A stretch of DNA of 64,000 nucleotides. Origin: JBFXIE01 sp050176255 (GTDB taxonomy: Bacteria; Pseudomonadota; Gammaproteobacteria; Burkholderiales; Burkholderiaceae_C). Shown piece by piece: positions 40,576-49,750 of the stretch. The position numbers and the translations under genes were made by a program. Position 1 is the first letter of the stretch; every line of letters starts with the position of its first letter. The stretch lies in NCBI RefSeq assembly GCF_050176255.1, contig NZ_JBFXIE010000003.1; one strand, given 5' to 3'. Below the pieces are notes generated by a model. It saw only the letters and a program-made list of their open reading frames with translations. It was not told where the DNA came from and did no database searches.

Positions 40576-41490
40576 CTATACCACTGCTTCCGGGAGCCAC
40601 AGAGCAAGCTGCGGGTTGCCTCGTGTGCTGTCCTCGACCTTGTGGGCCGTGATGATCTCAAGCCGCTCCAGCTCGCGCACAGCGCGGGCTAAAGCGTCGC
40701 GGAAATCACGCATCCGCCCGCTGTATTCCATCTTGCCCTTGAGCCAGTCCAGTGCGTACCGCTGTACTGGGTCAGCGGACGTGGCCACCAGCCGCTGCAA
40801 TGTCTTGGCCATGTCCTGCCCGCGCCCGATCTGCATCCGCTTGTCCCAGTCGATCAGGCTGTATTCCCGATTGCCGAAAATCTGTACCCAGCGGGGATCT
40901 AGGCTGTAGCTGTACGTCTCGGCCTCGTCGTCGTAGCTGAAGGCCGCGATGATGCGGAAAGACACCGTTTTGCCGATGCTGTACCGGGTCGAGCCGTCCG
41001 GCTTCTTGGCCTCAAGGAACAGTGTGGCCTCTGTCAGCGCCTTGATACGGCGATGTAGCCATTCGTAATCGTGCTTGCCCGTGCTGCGCTTGAGCCTGCG
41101 CAGCAGCTTGGCGCGGTTGAGCGGCACTGATGTGCCCAAGCGGAACGGCTGGGCGAAGGCGATCAATGCCATGATGAGGTCGCCGTCTGCTTCGTCCAGT
41201 TGCTCCCCGGTGTACTCCAGCACGCAATCCCGCCGCGTCACCATCACAGCTTGCCGATGGAATTTGCGTTTCCCTCGTGCGATGGGAGCAATGAGGCTTG
41301 ATCTGTTCAGATGGTTTGGAAAGGCTCCAATATCGAAGCCGGGCAAGAACATCTGGCGGGGTTCATTTGCTGCTCGCTGCTCTGCCTGCTCTGCTACTTC
41401 GGCAGCTTTCTGCTTGATCCACGCCAGTGGATCGCGCTTGGGCTTGGCTTCTTCCAAGCCAGCGTCCAGCAAGCTGCCCAAGCTGCGCAT
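40576..41490 (-). CDS. trfA: TrfA-family plasmid replication initiator
   Basis: A 304-residue initiator that binds iterons and loads host DnaB/DnaA for replication. The family region FLPGFDIGAFPNHLNRSSLIAPIARG and the winged-helix-like segments RLKRSTGKHDYEWLHRRIKALTEATLF and SYSLDPRWVQIFGNREYSLIDW match TrfA of IncP-like plasmids. The ATG at 41490 follows AGGA. A longer frame would overlap the AlpA gene. Its stop is about 30 bp from the iterons. Presence in a chromosomal island suggests the excised circle can replicate, or that the island arose from an integrated plasmid. Confidence 0.88.
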   Translation of the reverse strand: MRSLGSLLDAGLEEAKPKRDPLAWIKQKAAEVAEQAEQRAANEPRQMFLPGFDIGAFPNHLNRSSLIAPIARGKRKFHRQAVMVTRRDCVLEYTGEQLDEADGDLIMALIAFAQPFRLGTSVPLNRAKLLRRLKRSTGKHDYEWLHRRIKALTEATLFLEAKKPDGSTRYSIGKTVSFRIIAAFSYDDEAETYSYSLDPRWVQIFGNREYSLIDWDKRMQIGRGQDMAKTLQRLVATSADPVQRYALDWLKGKMEYSGRMRDFRDALARAVRELERLEIITAHKVEDSTRGNPQLALWLPEAVV

Positions 41491-41528
41491 CGTCGAATCC
41501 TGACCCTTGGCCTGCGGGAACGCGGCGA

Positions 41529-41741
41529 TCAGGGATAGACAGCGTTGTTGCTGGCGGCGCGTGCGGCAGCGGCCTTCTGTTCGAGCCACGCATCAATCTC
41601 GTGCTCAAGCCAGCCGACGACACGCTTGTTGATCTGGATGGATACCGGGAATGTCGGATCAGCGCGGGAGATGCGCCAAAGCGTCACTTCATTGATTTCG
41701 CCCAGCTTCTCGCAGACAGCCTTCTTGCGTAAAATCCTCAT
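41529..41741 (-). CDS. AlpA-like excisionase/regulator
   Basis: A 70-residue AlpA/Xis-type helix-turn-helix protein: MRILRKKAVCEKLGEINEVTLWRISRADPTFP followed by the typical VGWLEHEIDAWLEQ helix. Such proteins bind island ends to favour excision, or activate integrase or transfer genes. It lies 235 bp from attR, at the opposite end of the island from the integrase, and just upstream of trfA on the same strand (38-bp gap). AGGGG lies eight bases before the chosen ATG. An ATG two codons upstream is less well spaced. Confidence 0.85.
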   Translation of the reverse strand: MRILRKKAVCEKLGEINEVTLWRISRADPTFPVSIQINKRVVGWLEHEIDAWLEQKAAAARAASNNAVYP

Positions 41742-41751
41742 CGTCATCACC

Positions 41752-41774
41752 CCTGCATTTCGATTGAATGCAGG
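41752..41774. promoter_or_regulatory. Inverted repeat upstream of alpA-like gene
   Basis: CCTGCATT (41752-41759) and AATGCAGG (41767-41774) form a perfect 8-bp inverted repeat that overlaps the ribosome site of the AlpA-like gene. It may be an autoregulatory operator or an RNA hairpin controlling translation. Confidence 0.5.
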
Positions 41775-41976
41775 CAGTTTCAGACGGCTGGCCGGTCACG
41801 GTCACAGATTCCCAGAAGGGAATTTTCGCATCAAAAAATCCGAAAGCTGCGATGCGGTACAGGCAAGCGATACGCGGGCCTCGCTCCGGGTAGCAGCGGC
41901 CAAAGTGTATATGAAAGTGACTACAAGATGAGAGGAAACAAGGTGGGCACCGCTTATACAAATGCTTTTCGGCCAG

Positions 41977-41996
41977 ACTTCTTGTTTAACGTCTGA
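41977..41996 (+). other. attR candidate of the ychF island
   Basis: A 20-bp repeat of the ychF 3' end (18/20 identity). In the ychF frame it would encode FLFNV-stop with synonymous Phe codons. It marks the right island boundary. Chromosomal sequence with normal high GC resumes directly after it. Confidence 0.8.
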
Positions 41997-42033
41997 CCTT
42001 GCGCGGGCGACCGCCTGCGCGGCGGTCGGCGGT

Positions 42034-43374
42034 TCAGGCGGTCGGCTTCAGCGCAGGCCGGCCGATCGACACGTAGCCCAGACCATGCCGGGTCACAGTG
42101 GCGGGATCGTACAGGTTGCGGCCGTCGAACACCAGGCGGTCCTTGAGCAACTGCGCCATTTGCTCGAAGTCGGGAACGCGAAAGATTTTCCATTCGGTGA
42201 CGATGGCCAGCACATCCGCGCCCTGCAGTGCCTCAGCGGGGCTGGCGCACAAGGTCAGGTCGGGGCGCGGGCCGAAGATGCGGTGCGCCTCGTCCATGGC
42301 CACCGGGTCGTGCGCGCGCACCTGCGCGCCCGCCGCCCACAGCGCGTGCAGCAGGGTGCGGCTGGGCGCCTCGCGCATGTCGTCGGTCTCGGGCTTGAAG
42401 GCCAGGCCCCACACGGCAATGGTCTTGCCCTGCAGGCTGCCGCCGTAGTGGGCAATGATGCGGTCGGCCAGCACCTGGCGCTGGGCATCGTTGCGGCGCT
42501 CTACGGCCAGCAACACCTCGGGTGCAAAGCCGATGGACTGCGCGGTGTGGATCAGCGCCTTGACGTCCTTGGGAAAGCAGCTGCCGCCGTAACCCACGCC
42601 GGGGTAGATGAAGTGGTAGCCGATGCGCGGGTCGCTGCCAATGCCGCGGCGCACGGCCTCAATGTCGGCTCCCAGCCGTTCGGCCAGGTTGGCCATCTCG
42701 TTGATGAAGCTGATCTTGGTGGCCAGCATGGCGTTGGCCGCGTACTTGGTCAGTTCGGCGCTTTTCACGTCCATCAGCACGATGCGGTCGTGGTTGCGGT
42801 TGAACGGCGCGTACAGCTCGCGCAGCTGGCGCTCGGCCTGCGGGCTGCTGGTGCCGATGATGATGCGGTCGGGCCGTTTGCAGTCGGCCACCGCCGCGCC
42901 TTCCTTGAGGAATTCAGGGTTGGAGACCACCTCGAAGGCGATGTCGGCGCCGCGCCCTGCCAGCACCGCACGCACCGTGTCGGCCACCTTGTCGGCGGTG
43001 CCCACCGGCACGGTGGACTTGTTGACGATGATCTTGGGCGCGGCCATGTGCGTGGCAATGGTGCGCGCCACGGCCAGCACATGCTGCAGGTCGGCGCTGC
43101 CGTCTTCGTCCGGCGGCGTGCCGACGGCCAGGAAGATCAGCGCGCCGTGGGCCACGCCTTGTGCGGCGTCGGTGGTGAAGCGCAGGCGCCCGGCGGCCTG
43201 GTTGGCCTGCACCATGGGTTGCAGCCCCGGCTCGTGGATGGGCACCTGCCCGGCCTGCAGCGCGGCCACCTTGGACTGGTCGATGTCCACGCACACCACG
43301 TCGTGGCCTACGTCGGCCAGTACCGCGCCCTGTACCAGACCGACGTAGCCGGTGCCAAAAACTGTGACTTTCAT
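42034..43374 (-). CDS. ugd: UDP-glucose 6-dehydrogenase
   Basis: A 446-residue NAD-dependent enzyme oxidising UDP-glucose to UDP-glucuronate. It has the N-terminal Rossmann motif GTGYVGLVQGAVLADVGHDV, the region STVPVGTADKV, the conserved NPEFLKEG, and the catalytic Cys in GVGYGGSCFPKDVKAL. A C-terminal UDP-binding domain follows. The ATG at 43374 overlaps the epimerase stop by 4 bp, so substrate supply and use are co-expressed. Before island insertion it would have been the convergent neighbour of ychF. Confidence 0.96.
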   Translation of the reverse strand: MKVTVFGTGYVGLVQGAVLADVGHDVVCVDIDQSKVAALQAGQVPIHEPGLQPMVQANQAAGRLRFTTDAAQGVAHGALIFLAVGTPPDEDGSADLQHVLAVARTIATHMAAPKIIVNKSTVPVGTADKVADTVRAVLAGRGADIAFEVVSNPEFLKEGAAVADCKRPDRIIIGTSSPQAERQLRELYAPFNRNHDRIVLMDVKSAELTKYAANAMLATKISFINEMANLAERLGADIEAVRRGIGSDPRIGYHFIYPGVGYGGSCFPKDVKALIHTAQSIGFAPEVLLAVERRNDAQRQVLADRIIAHYGGSLQGKTIAVWGLAFKPETDDMREAPSRTLLHALWAAGAQVRAHDPVAMDEAHRIFGPRPDLTLCASPAEALQGADVLAIVTEWKIFRVPDFEQMAQLLKDRLVFDGRNLYDPATVTRHGLGYVSIGRPALKPTA

Positions 43375-44381
43375 GGCTTGTAGAAATCCTTGTACCAGTG
43401 GACGAAGTGCGCCACGCCTTCCTGCACGGGCGTGGCCGGCGCAAAACCGGTCCACGCCGCCAGGGCCGACGTGTCGGCGGCCGTGCTGTGCATGTCGCCG
43501 GGCTGTATCGGCATCATGTTCTTGCGCGCCGTGATGCCCAGGGCCGACTCCAGCGCGGTGATGTAGTCCATCAGCACCGTGGGGGTGCTGTTGCCGATGT
43601 TGAAGATGCGATACGGCGCGCTGCTGGTGCCGGGGTGGGGCACCAGCGGGTCGTGGTCGGCAGCCGGGGTGGCGGGCTTGTCCAGCACGCGCAGCACGCC
43701 CTCCACGATGTCGTCGATGTAGGTGAAGTCACGCACCAGCTGGCCCTGGCCGTACACGTCGATGGGCTCGCCCGCCAGCATGGCGCGTGTGAACTTGAAC
43801 AGCGCCATGTCTGGCCGCCCCCAGGGGCCGTACACCGTGAAAAAGCGCAGGCCGGTGGTGGGCAGGCCGTACAGGTGGGCGTAGCTGTGGGCCATCACCT
43901 CGTTGGCTTTCTTGGTGGCGGCGTAGTAGCTGATGGGGTGATCCACCGCGTCGCGCTCGCTGTAGGGCAGTCGGGCATTGCCGCCATAGACGCTGGAGCT
44001 GCTGGCAAACACCAGGTGCGCCACCTGCTGCGCGCGGCAGCCCTGCAGGATGTTGCCAAAGCCCAGCAGGTTGGAGTCGGTGTAGTCGTCGGGCTGGTCG
44101 ATGGAGTAGCGCACGCCTGCCTGCGCCGCCAGGTGCAGCACGCGGGTGGGGCGCACGCGTTCAAACAGCGCGCGCATGGCCTGCCTGTCGGCCACGTCGG
44201 TGCGCTCGAAGGTGAAACCGGGGTGCTGCAGCAGACGCGCCAGGCGTGCTTCTTTCAGGCTGACCTCGTAATAGGCGTTGAGGTTGTCTATGCCCACCAC
44301 CTGCTCGCCGCGCGCCAGCAGCGCCTGCGCGCAGTGCATTCCGATGAAGCCGGCGCAGCCGGTGACCAGGGTGACGCTCAT
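43371..44381 (-). CDS. UDP-glucuronate 4-epimerase-like NAD-dependent epimerase
   Basis: A 336-residue short-chain dehydrogenase/epimerase. It has the NAD motif TGCAGFIGMHCAQALL, the catalytic Ser region FASSSSVYGG, Tyr/Lys in ISYYAATKKANE, and the family segment RFFTVYGPWGRPDMALFKF. That segment is characteristic of UDP-glucuronate/UDP-galacturonate 4-epimerases. Coupling with ugd supports conversion of UDP-GlcA to UDP-GalA for surface glycans. A GalE-type substrate is less likely given the GPWGRPDMA motif. It overlaps the GT39 gene by 4 bp (44378-44381), forming one operon. Confidence 0.88.
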   Translation of the reverse strand: MSVTLVTGCAGFIGMHCAQALLARGEQVVGIDNLNAYYEVSLKEARLARLLQHPGFTFERTDVADRQAMRALFERVRPTRVLHLAAQAGVRYSIDQPDDYTDSNLLGFGNILQGCRAQQVAHLVFASSSSVYGGNARLPYSERDAVDHPISYYAATKKANEVMAHSYAHLYGLPTTGLRFFTVYGPWGRPDMALFKFTRAMLAGEPIDVYGQGQLVRDFTYIDDIVEGVLRVLDKPATPAADHDPLVPHPGTSSAPYRIFNIGNSTPTVLMDYITALESALGITARKNMMPIQPGDMHSTAADTSALAAWTGFAPATPVQEGVAHFVHWYKDFYKP

Positions 44382-45895
44382 GGTTGCCTTTGCGGGGGTT
44401 GCCAGATGTATTCGTAGTGCGCGGGGGGCGTGCCTTCGCGCACCATGCGAAATGGTAGCCGGATGGACTGTACCGGCTGCGGCGCAATGCCTGCCTGCGC
44501 CTTGGTCCACCAGTCGGGCTCCACGCGGTCGGTGCGCGAGATGAGCAGCATGCCGGCGCCGGCACGCTGGCTGCGCGCGGCGTGGCCGGCCACGCAGGTG
44601 GCCACGTCTTCTTCGGCTGATGTGCAGGCATCCACCGGGGCATCGGGAAAGCGCAGACGCAGCATGCCGGCCATCATGTGATCCGCCGCGATGATGGGGC
44701 TGGTACCGTCGTACCCGGCCTGGCGCAGTGCGTCGGCCAGCTGCAGGGCGGGGTGGTTCAGCTCGTCCACATCGCCGCGCAGGCCGCTGATCCAGGGCCT
44801 GGCGCCGGCCGCGATGAGGATGGCCACCGCCACCACTGCAATGGCGGCGCTGTAGCGCCCGCCGCGCGCGTGGCGCTGCAGCTCGGGGCGCGCCGCAAAG
44901 GCCGCCAGGGGCAGCACGCACAGCAGCGGCACCACCCAGCGCCCCTTGAAGCTGCTGACCCCCGCAAACACCACCATGCCCAGCAGCGCCAGCATGACCA
45001 GCAGCAGGTAGCGCATGAACACCCGGTGCATGGGCGCGGACGCGGGCGCCAGCGGCGGGCGCCACCAGGCCGAGCGAAAAGCCCACAGCGCAATCAACGC
45101 CCACAGCGCCACGGTGCCCGCCACGCCCTGGCCCAGCATCTGCCCCAGGCCGCTGACCATGCTGCCTTGCGGCTGAATGTTCATCTTGCCGATGGTCTCA
45201 GCCGTGGCTTCGGCCAGGTGCGATGCCAGCCAGACGGCATGCGGCAGCACCACGGCCAGCCCCACCACGGGCGCCCACCACCAGCCGGGCGACAGCAGCG
45301 CGCGGCGGGTCTCTGGCACGGACAGCGCCGCCACCAGCATGGCGGCGGCCACGAGCGCAAAGCTGTACTTGGCCAGCAGCCCGCAGCCGCACACCAGCCC
45401 CAGCAGGGCAAAGTCGCGCTGGCGGGGCTGGCGGGCGATGCGCAGCAGCAGCCACCAGGCGCCGCAGGTCATGGCCGTGACCAGGATGGTGTGGGTCTGG
45501 TCGCGCACCGAGGCCCAGCCCAGCGGCGGCAGCAGCAGCATGCCGGCCGATGCCCAGAACGCGCCGCGCTCGTCCAGCAGCTCGCGCCCGGCCAGGTACA
45601 TCAGCGCAAAAGCCAGCGCCAGCAGCGAATGTTTGAGCGCCGACAGCGCCAGCACGCTGGGCCCCAGCACTTGGTTGGCCAGCCACTGCAGCCAGGTGTA
45701 GAGCGGCGGCTGCGCGCCATAGCCCAGCGCCAGCTGCTGCGACCACAGCATCTGTTCGGCCTCGTCCCACTTCAGTGCGGGCGACACGGCCACCCGCACC
45801 GCCACATGGGCCAGTGCCATGGCCAGCAGCCAATACAGCGGGTGGGCGGACGGCAGGCGCGAGGCAGGCGCGCTGGGCAACGGGGAGCTATTCAT
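44378..45895 (-). CDS. GT39/ArnT-like membrane glycosyltransferase
   Basis: A 505-residue polytopic membrane protein of the PMT/ArnT (GT39/GT83) type. An acidic catalytic-loop motif WDEAEQMLW follows the first helix, as in ArnT and RgtA-D enzymes, with about ten hydrophobic helices and a short periplasmic end. These enzymes take a sugar from an undecaprenyl-phosphate carrier at the periplasmic face and add it to lipid A, LPS core or another acceptor. With ugd, the epimerase and a GT2 carrier-glycosyltransferase next door, galacturonate is the likely sugar; this is inference. It diverges from the GT2 gene with a 117-bp gap. Confidence 0.85.
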   Translation of the reverse strand: MNSSPLPSAPASRLPSAHPLYWLLAMALAHVAVRVAVSPALKWDEAEQMLWSQQLALGYGAQPPLYTWLQWLANQVLGPSVLALSALKHSLLALAFALMYLAGRELLDERGAFWASAGMLLLPPLGWASVRDQTHTILVTAMTCGAWWLLLRIARQPRQRDFALLGLVCGCGLLAKYSFALVAAAMLVAALSVPETRRALLSPGWWWAPVVGLAVVLPHAVWLASHLAEATAETIGKMNIQPQGSMVSGLGQMLGQGVAGTVALWALIALWAFRSAWWRPPLAPASAPMHRVFMRYLLLVMLALLGMVVFAGVSSFKGRWVVPLLCVLPLAAFAARPELQRHARGGRYSAAIAVVAVAILIAAGARPWISGLRGDVDELNHPALQLADALRQAGYDGTSPIIAADHMMAGMLRLRFPDAPVDACTSAEEDVATCVAGHAARSQRAGAGMLLISRTDRVEPDWWTKAQAGIAPQPVQSIRLPFRMVREGTPPAHYEYIWQPPQRQP

Positions 45896-46012
45896 GGACA
45901 GGCAGCAGGTGGCAGGCGTTGCCAGGCGCTTCGCAGCGTGGCGGGGTGGTTGCGGCAACGGCGCAAGGCACAATCGGGGCCGCCGATTATCCCGCCACAT
46001 TCTGCTCCATCC

Positions 46013-47044
46013 ATGACCACCGCCCGAACCGCTGCGCCCGATGTTTCCATCGTGGTGCCCATCTACAACGAGGTCGAAAACCTGCCCGATCTGGTCGAGC
46101 GCATCGCCCAGGCGATGGCGGCGCAGCCGCTCAGCTTCGAGCTGCTGGCCGTGGACGACGGATCCAAAGACGGCAGCGCCGACCGCCTGCGCGAGCTGGC
46201 CGCCACCCGCCCCTGGCTGCGCCCGGTGTTCCTGGCGCGCAACTACGGCCAGTCCAGCGCGCTGCAGGCCGGCTTTGACCGCGTGCGCGGCCGCTATGTG
46301 GTGACGCTGGACGCCGACCTGCAAAACGAGCCCGGCGACATCCCGCTGCTGCTGCAGCGCCTGGAGAGCGACCCCGGCGTGGACATGGTCAGTGGCTGGC
46401 GCAAGGACCGCCAGGATGCCGAGCTGTCGCGCAAGCTGCCCTCGCGCATTGCCAACAAGCTCATTTCCAACGCCACCGGTGTGCACCTGCACGACTACGG
46501 CTGCGCGCTCAAGGCCTACCGCCGCCCCATCATCGACCGCATCCGCCTGTATGGCGAGCTGCACCGCTTCATTCCCTCGCTGGCCAAGGAGGCCGGCGCG
46601 CGCATCACCGAAGTGCCGGTGCGCCACCATGCGCGTACGCGCGGTGTCTCCAAGTACGGCATCGACCGCACTTTCCGCGTCATCCTCGATCTGATCCTGA
46701 TGGTGTTTCTGATGCGCTACCGCCAGCGCCCGCTGCACGCCTTTGGCGGGCTGGGGCTGTGGATGGCCGCGCCCGGCGCGCTGATCCTGACATGGCTGCT
46801 GGTGCAAAAGCTGATGGGCGAGGACATCGGCGGGCGCCCGCTGCTGATGGCCGGCATGATGCTGGTGCTGATTGGCGCGCAGTTCATCGCCGCCGGGCTC
46901 ATTGGCGAGCTGCTCACCCGCATCTACCACGAGGCTGGCGGCGCGCCGCAGTTCCATGCGCAGGAGTATGTGGTGGAAGATGAGTCAAAACAGCCCGCAG
47001 CGATTGATTTGCAAGCGCAAGCAGCTACACAAAAAATAGCGTGA
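46013..47044 (+). CDS. GT2 polyprenyl-phosphate glycosyltransferase (ArnC/RgtE-like)
   Basis: A 343-residue glycosyltransferase. The cytoplasmic GT-A domain contains VSIVVPIYNEVENLP, LLAVDDGSKDGS and LDADLQNEP (DxD-type). Two C-terminal transmembrane helices follow (LWMAAPGALILTWLLV and LLMAGMMLVLIGAQFIAAG). The family transfers a sugar from UDP-sugar to undecaprenyl phosphate, providing donor for the neighbouring GT39 enzyme. The last 15 or so residues (AIDLQAQAATQKIA) are encoded by a copy of the dispersed repeat, so the C-terminus is repeat-derived. It overlaps the next gene by 4 bp (GTGA). Confidence 0.88.
   Translation: MTTARTAAPDVSIVVPIYNEVENLPDLVERIAQAMAAQPLSFELLAVDDGSKDGSADRLRELAATRPWLRPVFLARNYGQSSALQAGFDRVRGRYVVTLDADLQNEPGDIPLLLQRLESDPGVDMVSGWRKDRQDAELSRKLPSRIANKLISNATGVHLHDYGCALKAYRRPIIDRIRLYGELHRFIPSLAKEAGARITEVPVRHHARTRGVSKYGIDRTFRVILDLILMVFLMRYRQRPLHAFGGLGLWMAAPGALILTWLLVQKLMGEDIGGRPLLMAGMMLVLIGAQFIAAGLIGELLTRIYHEAGGAPQFHAQEYVVEDESKQPAAIDLQAQAATQKIA
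47001..47040. repeat. Dispersed core repeat copy C, inside a coding end
   Basis: On the minus strand this reads TGTAGCTGCTTGCGCTTG, matching the core of the family. It lies within the 3' end of the GT2 gene and encodes its final residues. Confidence 0.6.
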
Positions 47045-47997
47045 AACGCGCTCGCAAGGCCTTGATCCGCGGCCTGCTGGGCCTGGCGCTGCTGGTTGTC
47101 GTGCTGGTGCTGGCCGACCCCGCGCGTGTGGCCAGCCAGTTGCGGCAGGCGCAACCGGGCTGGCTGCTGGCGGGGCTGGCGGCGGCCATTGCGTCCAACC
47201 TGGTGTCGGCCCTGCGCTGGCGCGCGCTGGCGCATTGGCTGGGCGCGCCGGTGGCCGCGCGCGACGCCTGCCGCTGGTACTTCCAGGCGATCGGGCTGAA
47301 TGCGCTGCTGCCCGGCGCCGTGGTGGGCGGTGACCTGTACCGCGCCGTGGTGTTGCGCCGCGCCAGCCATGCAACGGCGGCGGCCCTGGCCCCCGGCTGG
47401 TCCGTGGTACTGGACCGCGCCAGCGGCCTGTGGATGTTGTGCGCCATCGGCGGCCTGGGCGCCGCGGCCTGCGCTGGCGTGCTGGCGCCCTGGCTGCGGC
47501 TGCCTGCCGGCGCCTTTGCCGCGCTGATGCTGGCGGGCACGCTGCTGTGGCTGGCGCTGCCCTGGGCGTTGCCCTGGCTGCTGGCGCGCAGCCGCGGCGG
47601 CTGGCTGGCGCCGTTGCGCGCAGCGGCGGCGCGGCCTGACTGGCGCCGTCAACTGGTCTGGCAGGCGCTGGCATCGGCCGCGGTGCAGGTGCTGTCGGCG
47701 CTGGCGCTGGCCTGTGGCGGCCTGGCGCTGGGCGTGGCGCTGCCTGCCGCGGTATGGGCCTGGGCGATTGCGCCGGTGTTCCTGATGGCGGCGCTGCCCG
47801 TCAGCGTGGGCGGCTGGGGCACGCGCGAGGCCGCCGCCGTGGCTGCGCTGGCGCCTTTTGCCGTGGCGGCGCCCGCCGCCGTGGGCGTGGGCGTGATCTA
47901 TGGCGTGTACGGCCTGGCACAGGGCGCGCTAGGCGCGCTGGCATTTGGCCTGCCGCGCGGCGCGGACGGGCAGGCCGCCGGCAATGATCAGTACTGA
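47041..47997 (+). CDS. YbhN/LPG-synthase-domain membrane protein
   Basis: A 318-residue protein with about eight hydrophobic helices of the lysylphosphatidylglycerol synthase transmembrane (UPF0104/YbhN/AglD) family. Conserved elements are NLVSALRWRALAHWLG, GLNALLPGAVVGGDLYR and the C-terminal LPVSVGGWGTREAA. No soluble aminoacyl-transferase domain is present, so it does not make lysyl-PG. Relatives next to GT2 genes are thought to move lipid-linked or lipid intermediates. The start is GTG at 47041, overlapping the GT2 stop, so it works with that pathway. Repeat copy D starts at its stop codon. Confidence 0.82.
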   Translation: MKRARKALIRGLLGLALLVVVLVLADPARVASQLRQAQPGWLLAGLAAAIASNLVSALRWRALAHWLGAPVAARDACRWYFQAIGLNALLPGAVVGGDLYRAVVLRRASHATAAALAPGWSVVLDRASGLWMLCAIGGLGAAACAGVLAPWLRLPAGAFAALMLAGTLLWLALPWALPWLLARSRGGWLAPLRAAAARPDWRRQLVWQALASAAVQVLSALALACGGLALGVALPAAVWAWAIAPVFLMAALPVSVGGWGTREAAAVAALAPFAVAAPAAVGVGVIYGVYGLAQGALGALAFGLPRGADGQAAGNDQY

Positions 47998-48050
47998 TTT
48001 GATAGCTGCCAGCGCTTGATAGGCAAGCGCTGTAGGCCGATTTGGCTTAA
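47997..48050. repeat. Dispersed core repeat copy D
   Basis: TTGATAGCTGCCAGCGCTTG, then a second half AAGCGCTGTAGGCC, between the convergent ybhN-like and cheY-like genes. AGCGCTTG and AAGCGCT pair as a stem-loop, so it may act as a terminator. Confidence 0.7.
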
Positions 48051-48415
48051 ACCCCTGCCAGCGTCTTGAACGTGTTGAGCACCGCAGGCCCGTTGAACGG
48101 CTTGACGATCCAGCCGCGAATGCCTGCGGCCTTGCCGCGTTCCTTCATGGCGGGCGAGTTCTCGGTGGTCAGCATGACGATGTTCACGCTGGTGTTGCGC
48201 AGCTCGCCGCGCACTTTCTCGGCCATGGTCAGGCCGTCCATGTTGGGCATGTTCACGTCGCACACGATCAGCTTGATGCCGGGGTCCTGGCGCAGTTTGG
48301 CCAGTCCGTCCATGCCATCGACGGCCAGGGCCACCTTGAAGCCGTTTTTGGTGAGAAAGTCGCCGAGTTCGTTGCGCACGGTGCTCGAATCATCGACAAC
48401 GAGTACGTTTGCCAT
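48047..48415 (-). CDS. CheY-like single-domain response regulator
   Basis: A 122-residue stand-alone receiver domain: acidic pair in VLVVDDSSTVRNE, phospho-acceptor Asp in LIVCDVNMPNMDG, Thr in VMLTTENS and Lys in GWIVKPFNG. It has no output domain. It is the last gene of a four-gene chemosensory-like cluster on the minus strand and is a plausible phosphate target of the CheA-like kinase encoded at 49751-52090. Whether it addresses flagella, pili or another output is unknown. The type IV pilus genes elsewhere in the window make a twitching function conceivable. Confidence 0.9.
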   Translation of the reverse strand: MANVLVVDDSSTVRNELGDFLTKNGFKVALAVDGMDGLAKLRQDPGIKLIVCDVNMPNMDGLTMAEKVRGELRNTSVNIVMLTTENSPAMKERGKAAGIRGWIVKPFNGPAVLNTFKTLAGV

Positions 48416-48459
48416 GTCAGTCCTTGGGTGTGGTTGGTTGCGGGCGCAAGCCCGCGCGG

Positions 48460-49022
48460 TCAGAAAAGTTCCAGCTCGCCGGCGCCCACGGCGGGCTCCT
48501 GGGCGTGCCAGTCAAAGTCCATGGGTTCGTAGGCCCGCACGCACAGCGAGGCGTGCAGCCGCAGATCAGGCGCCAGGTCGATGCGCAAGTGCTGCAGGTG
48601 CTGCGCGCCCAGCCGCTGCATGTGCGGCAGGCTGCGGATGTCCAGAATCTGCGGTGTGGACAGGCCCAGGCCGTTGTAGAACGCGCCCAGCTCGCGGTTG
48701 ATGGCGCCGCAGCACATGTTGCCCGCCTCGCACACTGCGTCGATGAAGTCCTGGTGCGTCATCGCATCGGGCGAGCGCTGGCCCAGCTGCGCCATGTGGG
48801 CTTTGAGCTGCGGCGATTCGTCGAAATGCAGCGCGGTGATGATGCGGAACGTGTACGACGCAATCGACAGCACCACCATGCGCGTGGCGTGTTGGCGCGC
48901 GGGCAGCTCGGCTGTGGCGATGTCGGCGTCCGGCGCGTCGGCCGCAATGCCGTGGCGCAGGCCCAGCACCATCATGCGGTCCAGGCTGGCGCGGGCGCGG
49001 TCTGTGATGTGAGGAGTCTGGC

Positions 49023-49026
<4 letters not shown>
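48460..49026 (-). CDS. CheX/CheC-like protein of chemosensory cluster
   Basis: A 188-residue soluble protein. The segment DFIDAVCEAGNMCCGAINRELG resembles the E..N motif helix of CheC/CheX/FliY-type CheY-P phosphatases, with E-x-x-N spacing in EAGN. The rest is poorly conserved. Its ATG overlaps the MCP-like stop by 4 bp, and the CheY-like gene follows after 44 bp. The most likely role is dephosphorylation of the cluster's CheY-like protein. The phosphatase call rests on one motif and context. Confidence 0.6.
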
Positions 49027-49730
<704 letters not shown>

Positions 49731-49750
49731 GTGATGGCTGTCTGCAGGCT

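Noticed and set aside
47041..47997. Lysylphosphatidylglycerol synthase (MprF)
   Set aside because: Only the transmembrane domain is present. The soluble aminoacyl-transferase domain is missing, so lysyl-PG synthesis is not supported.
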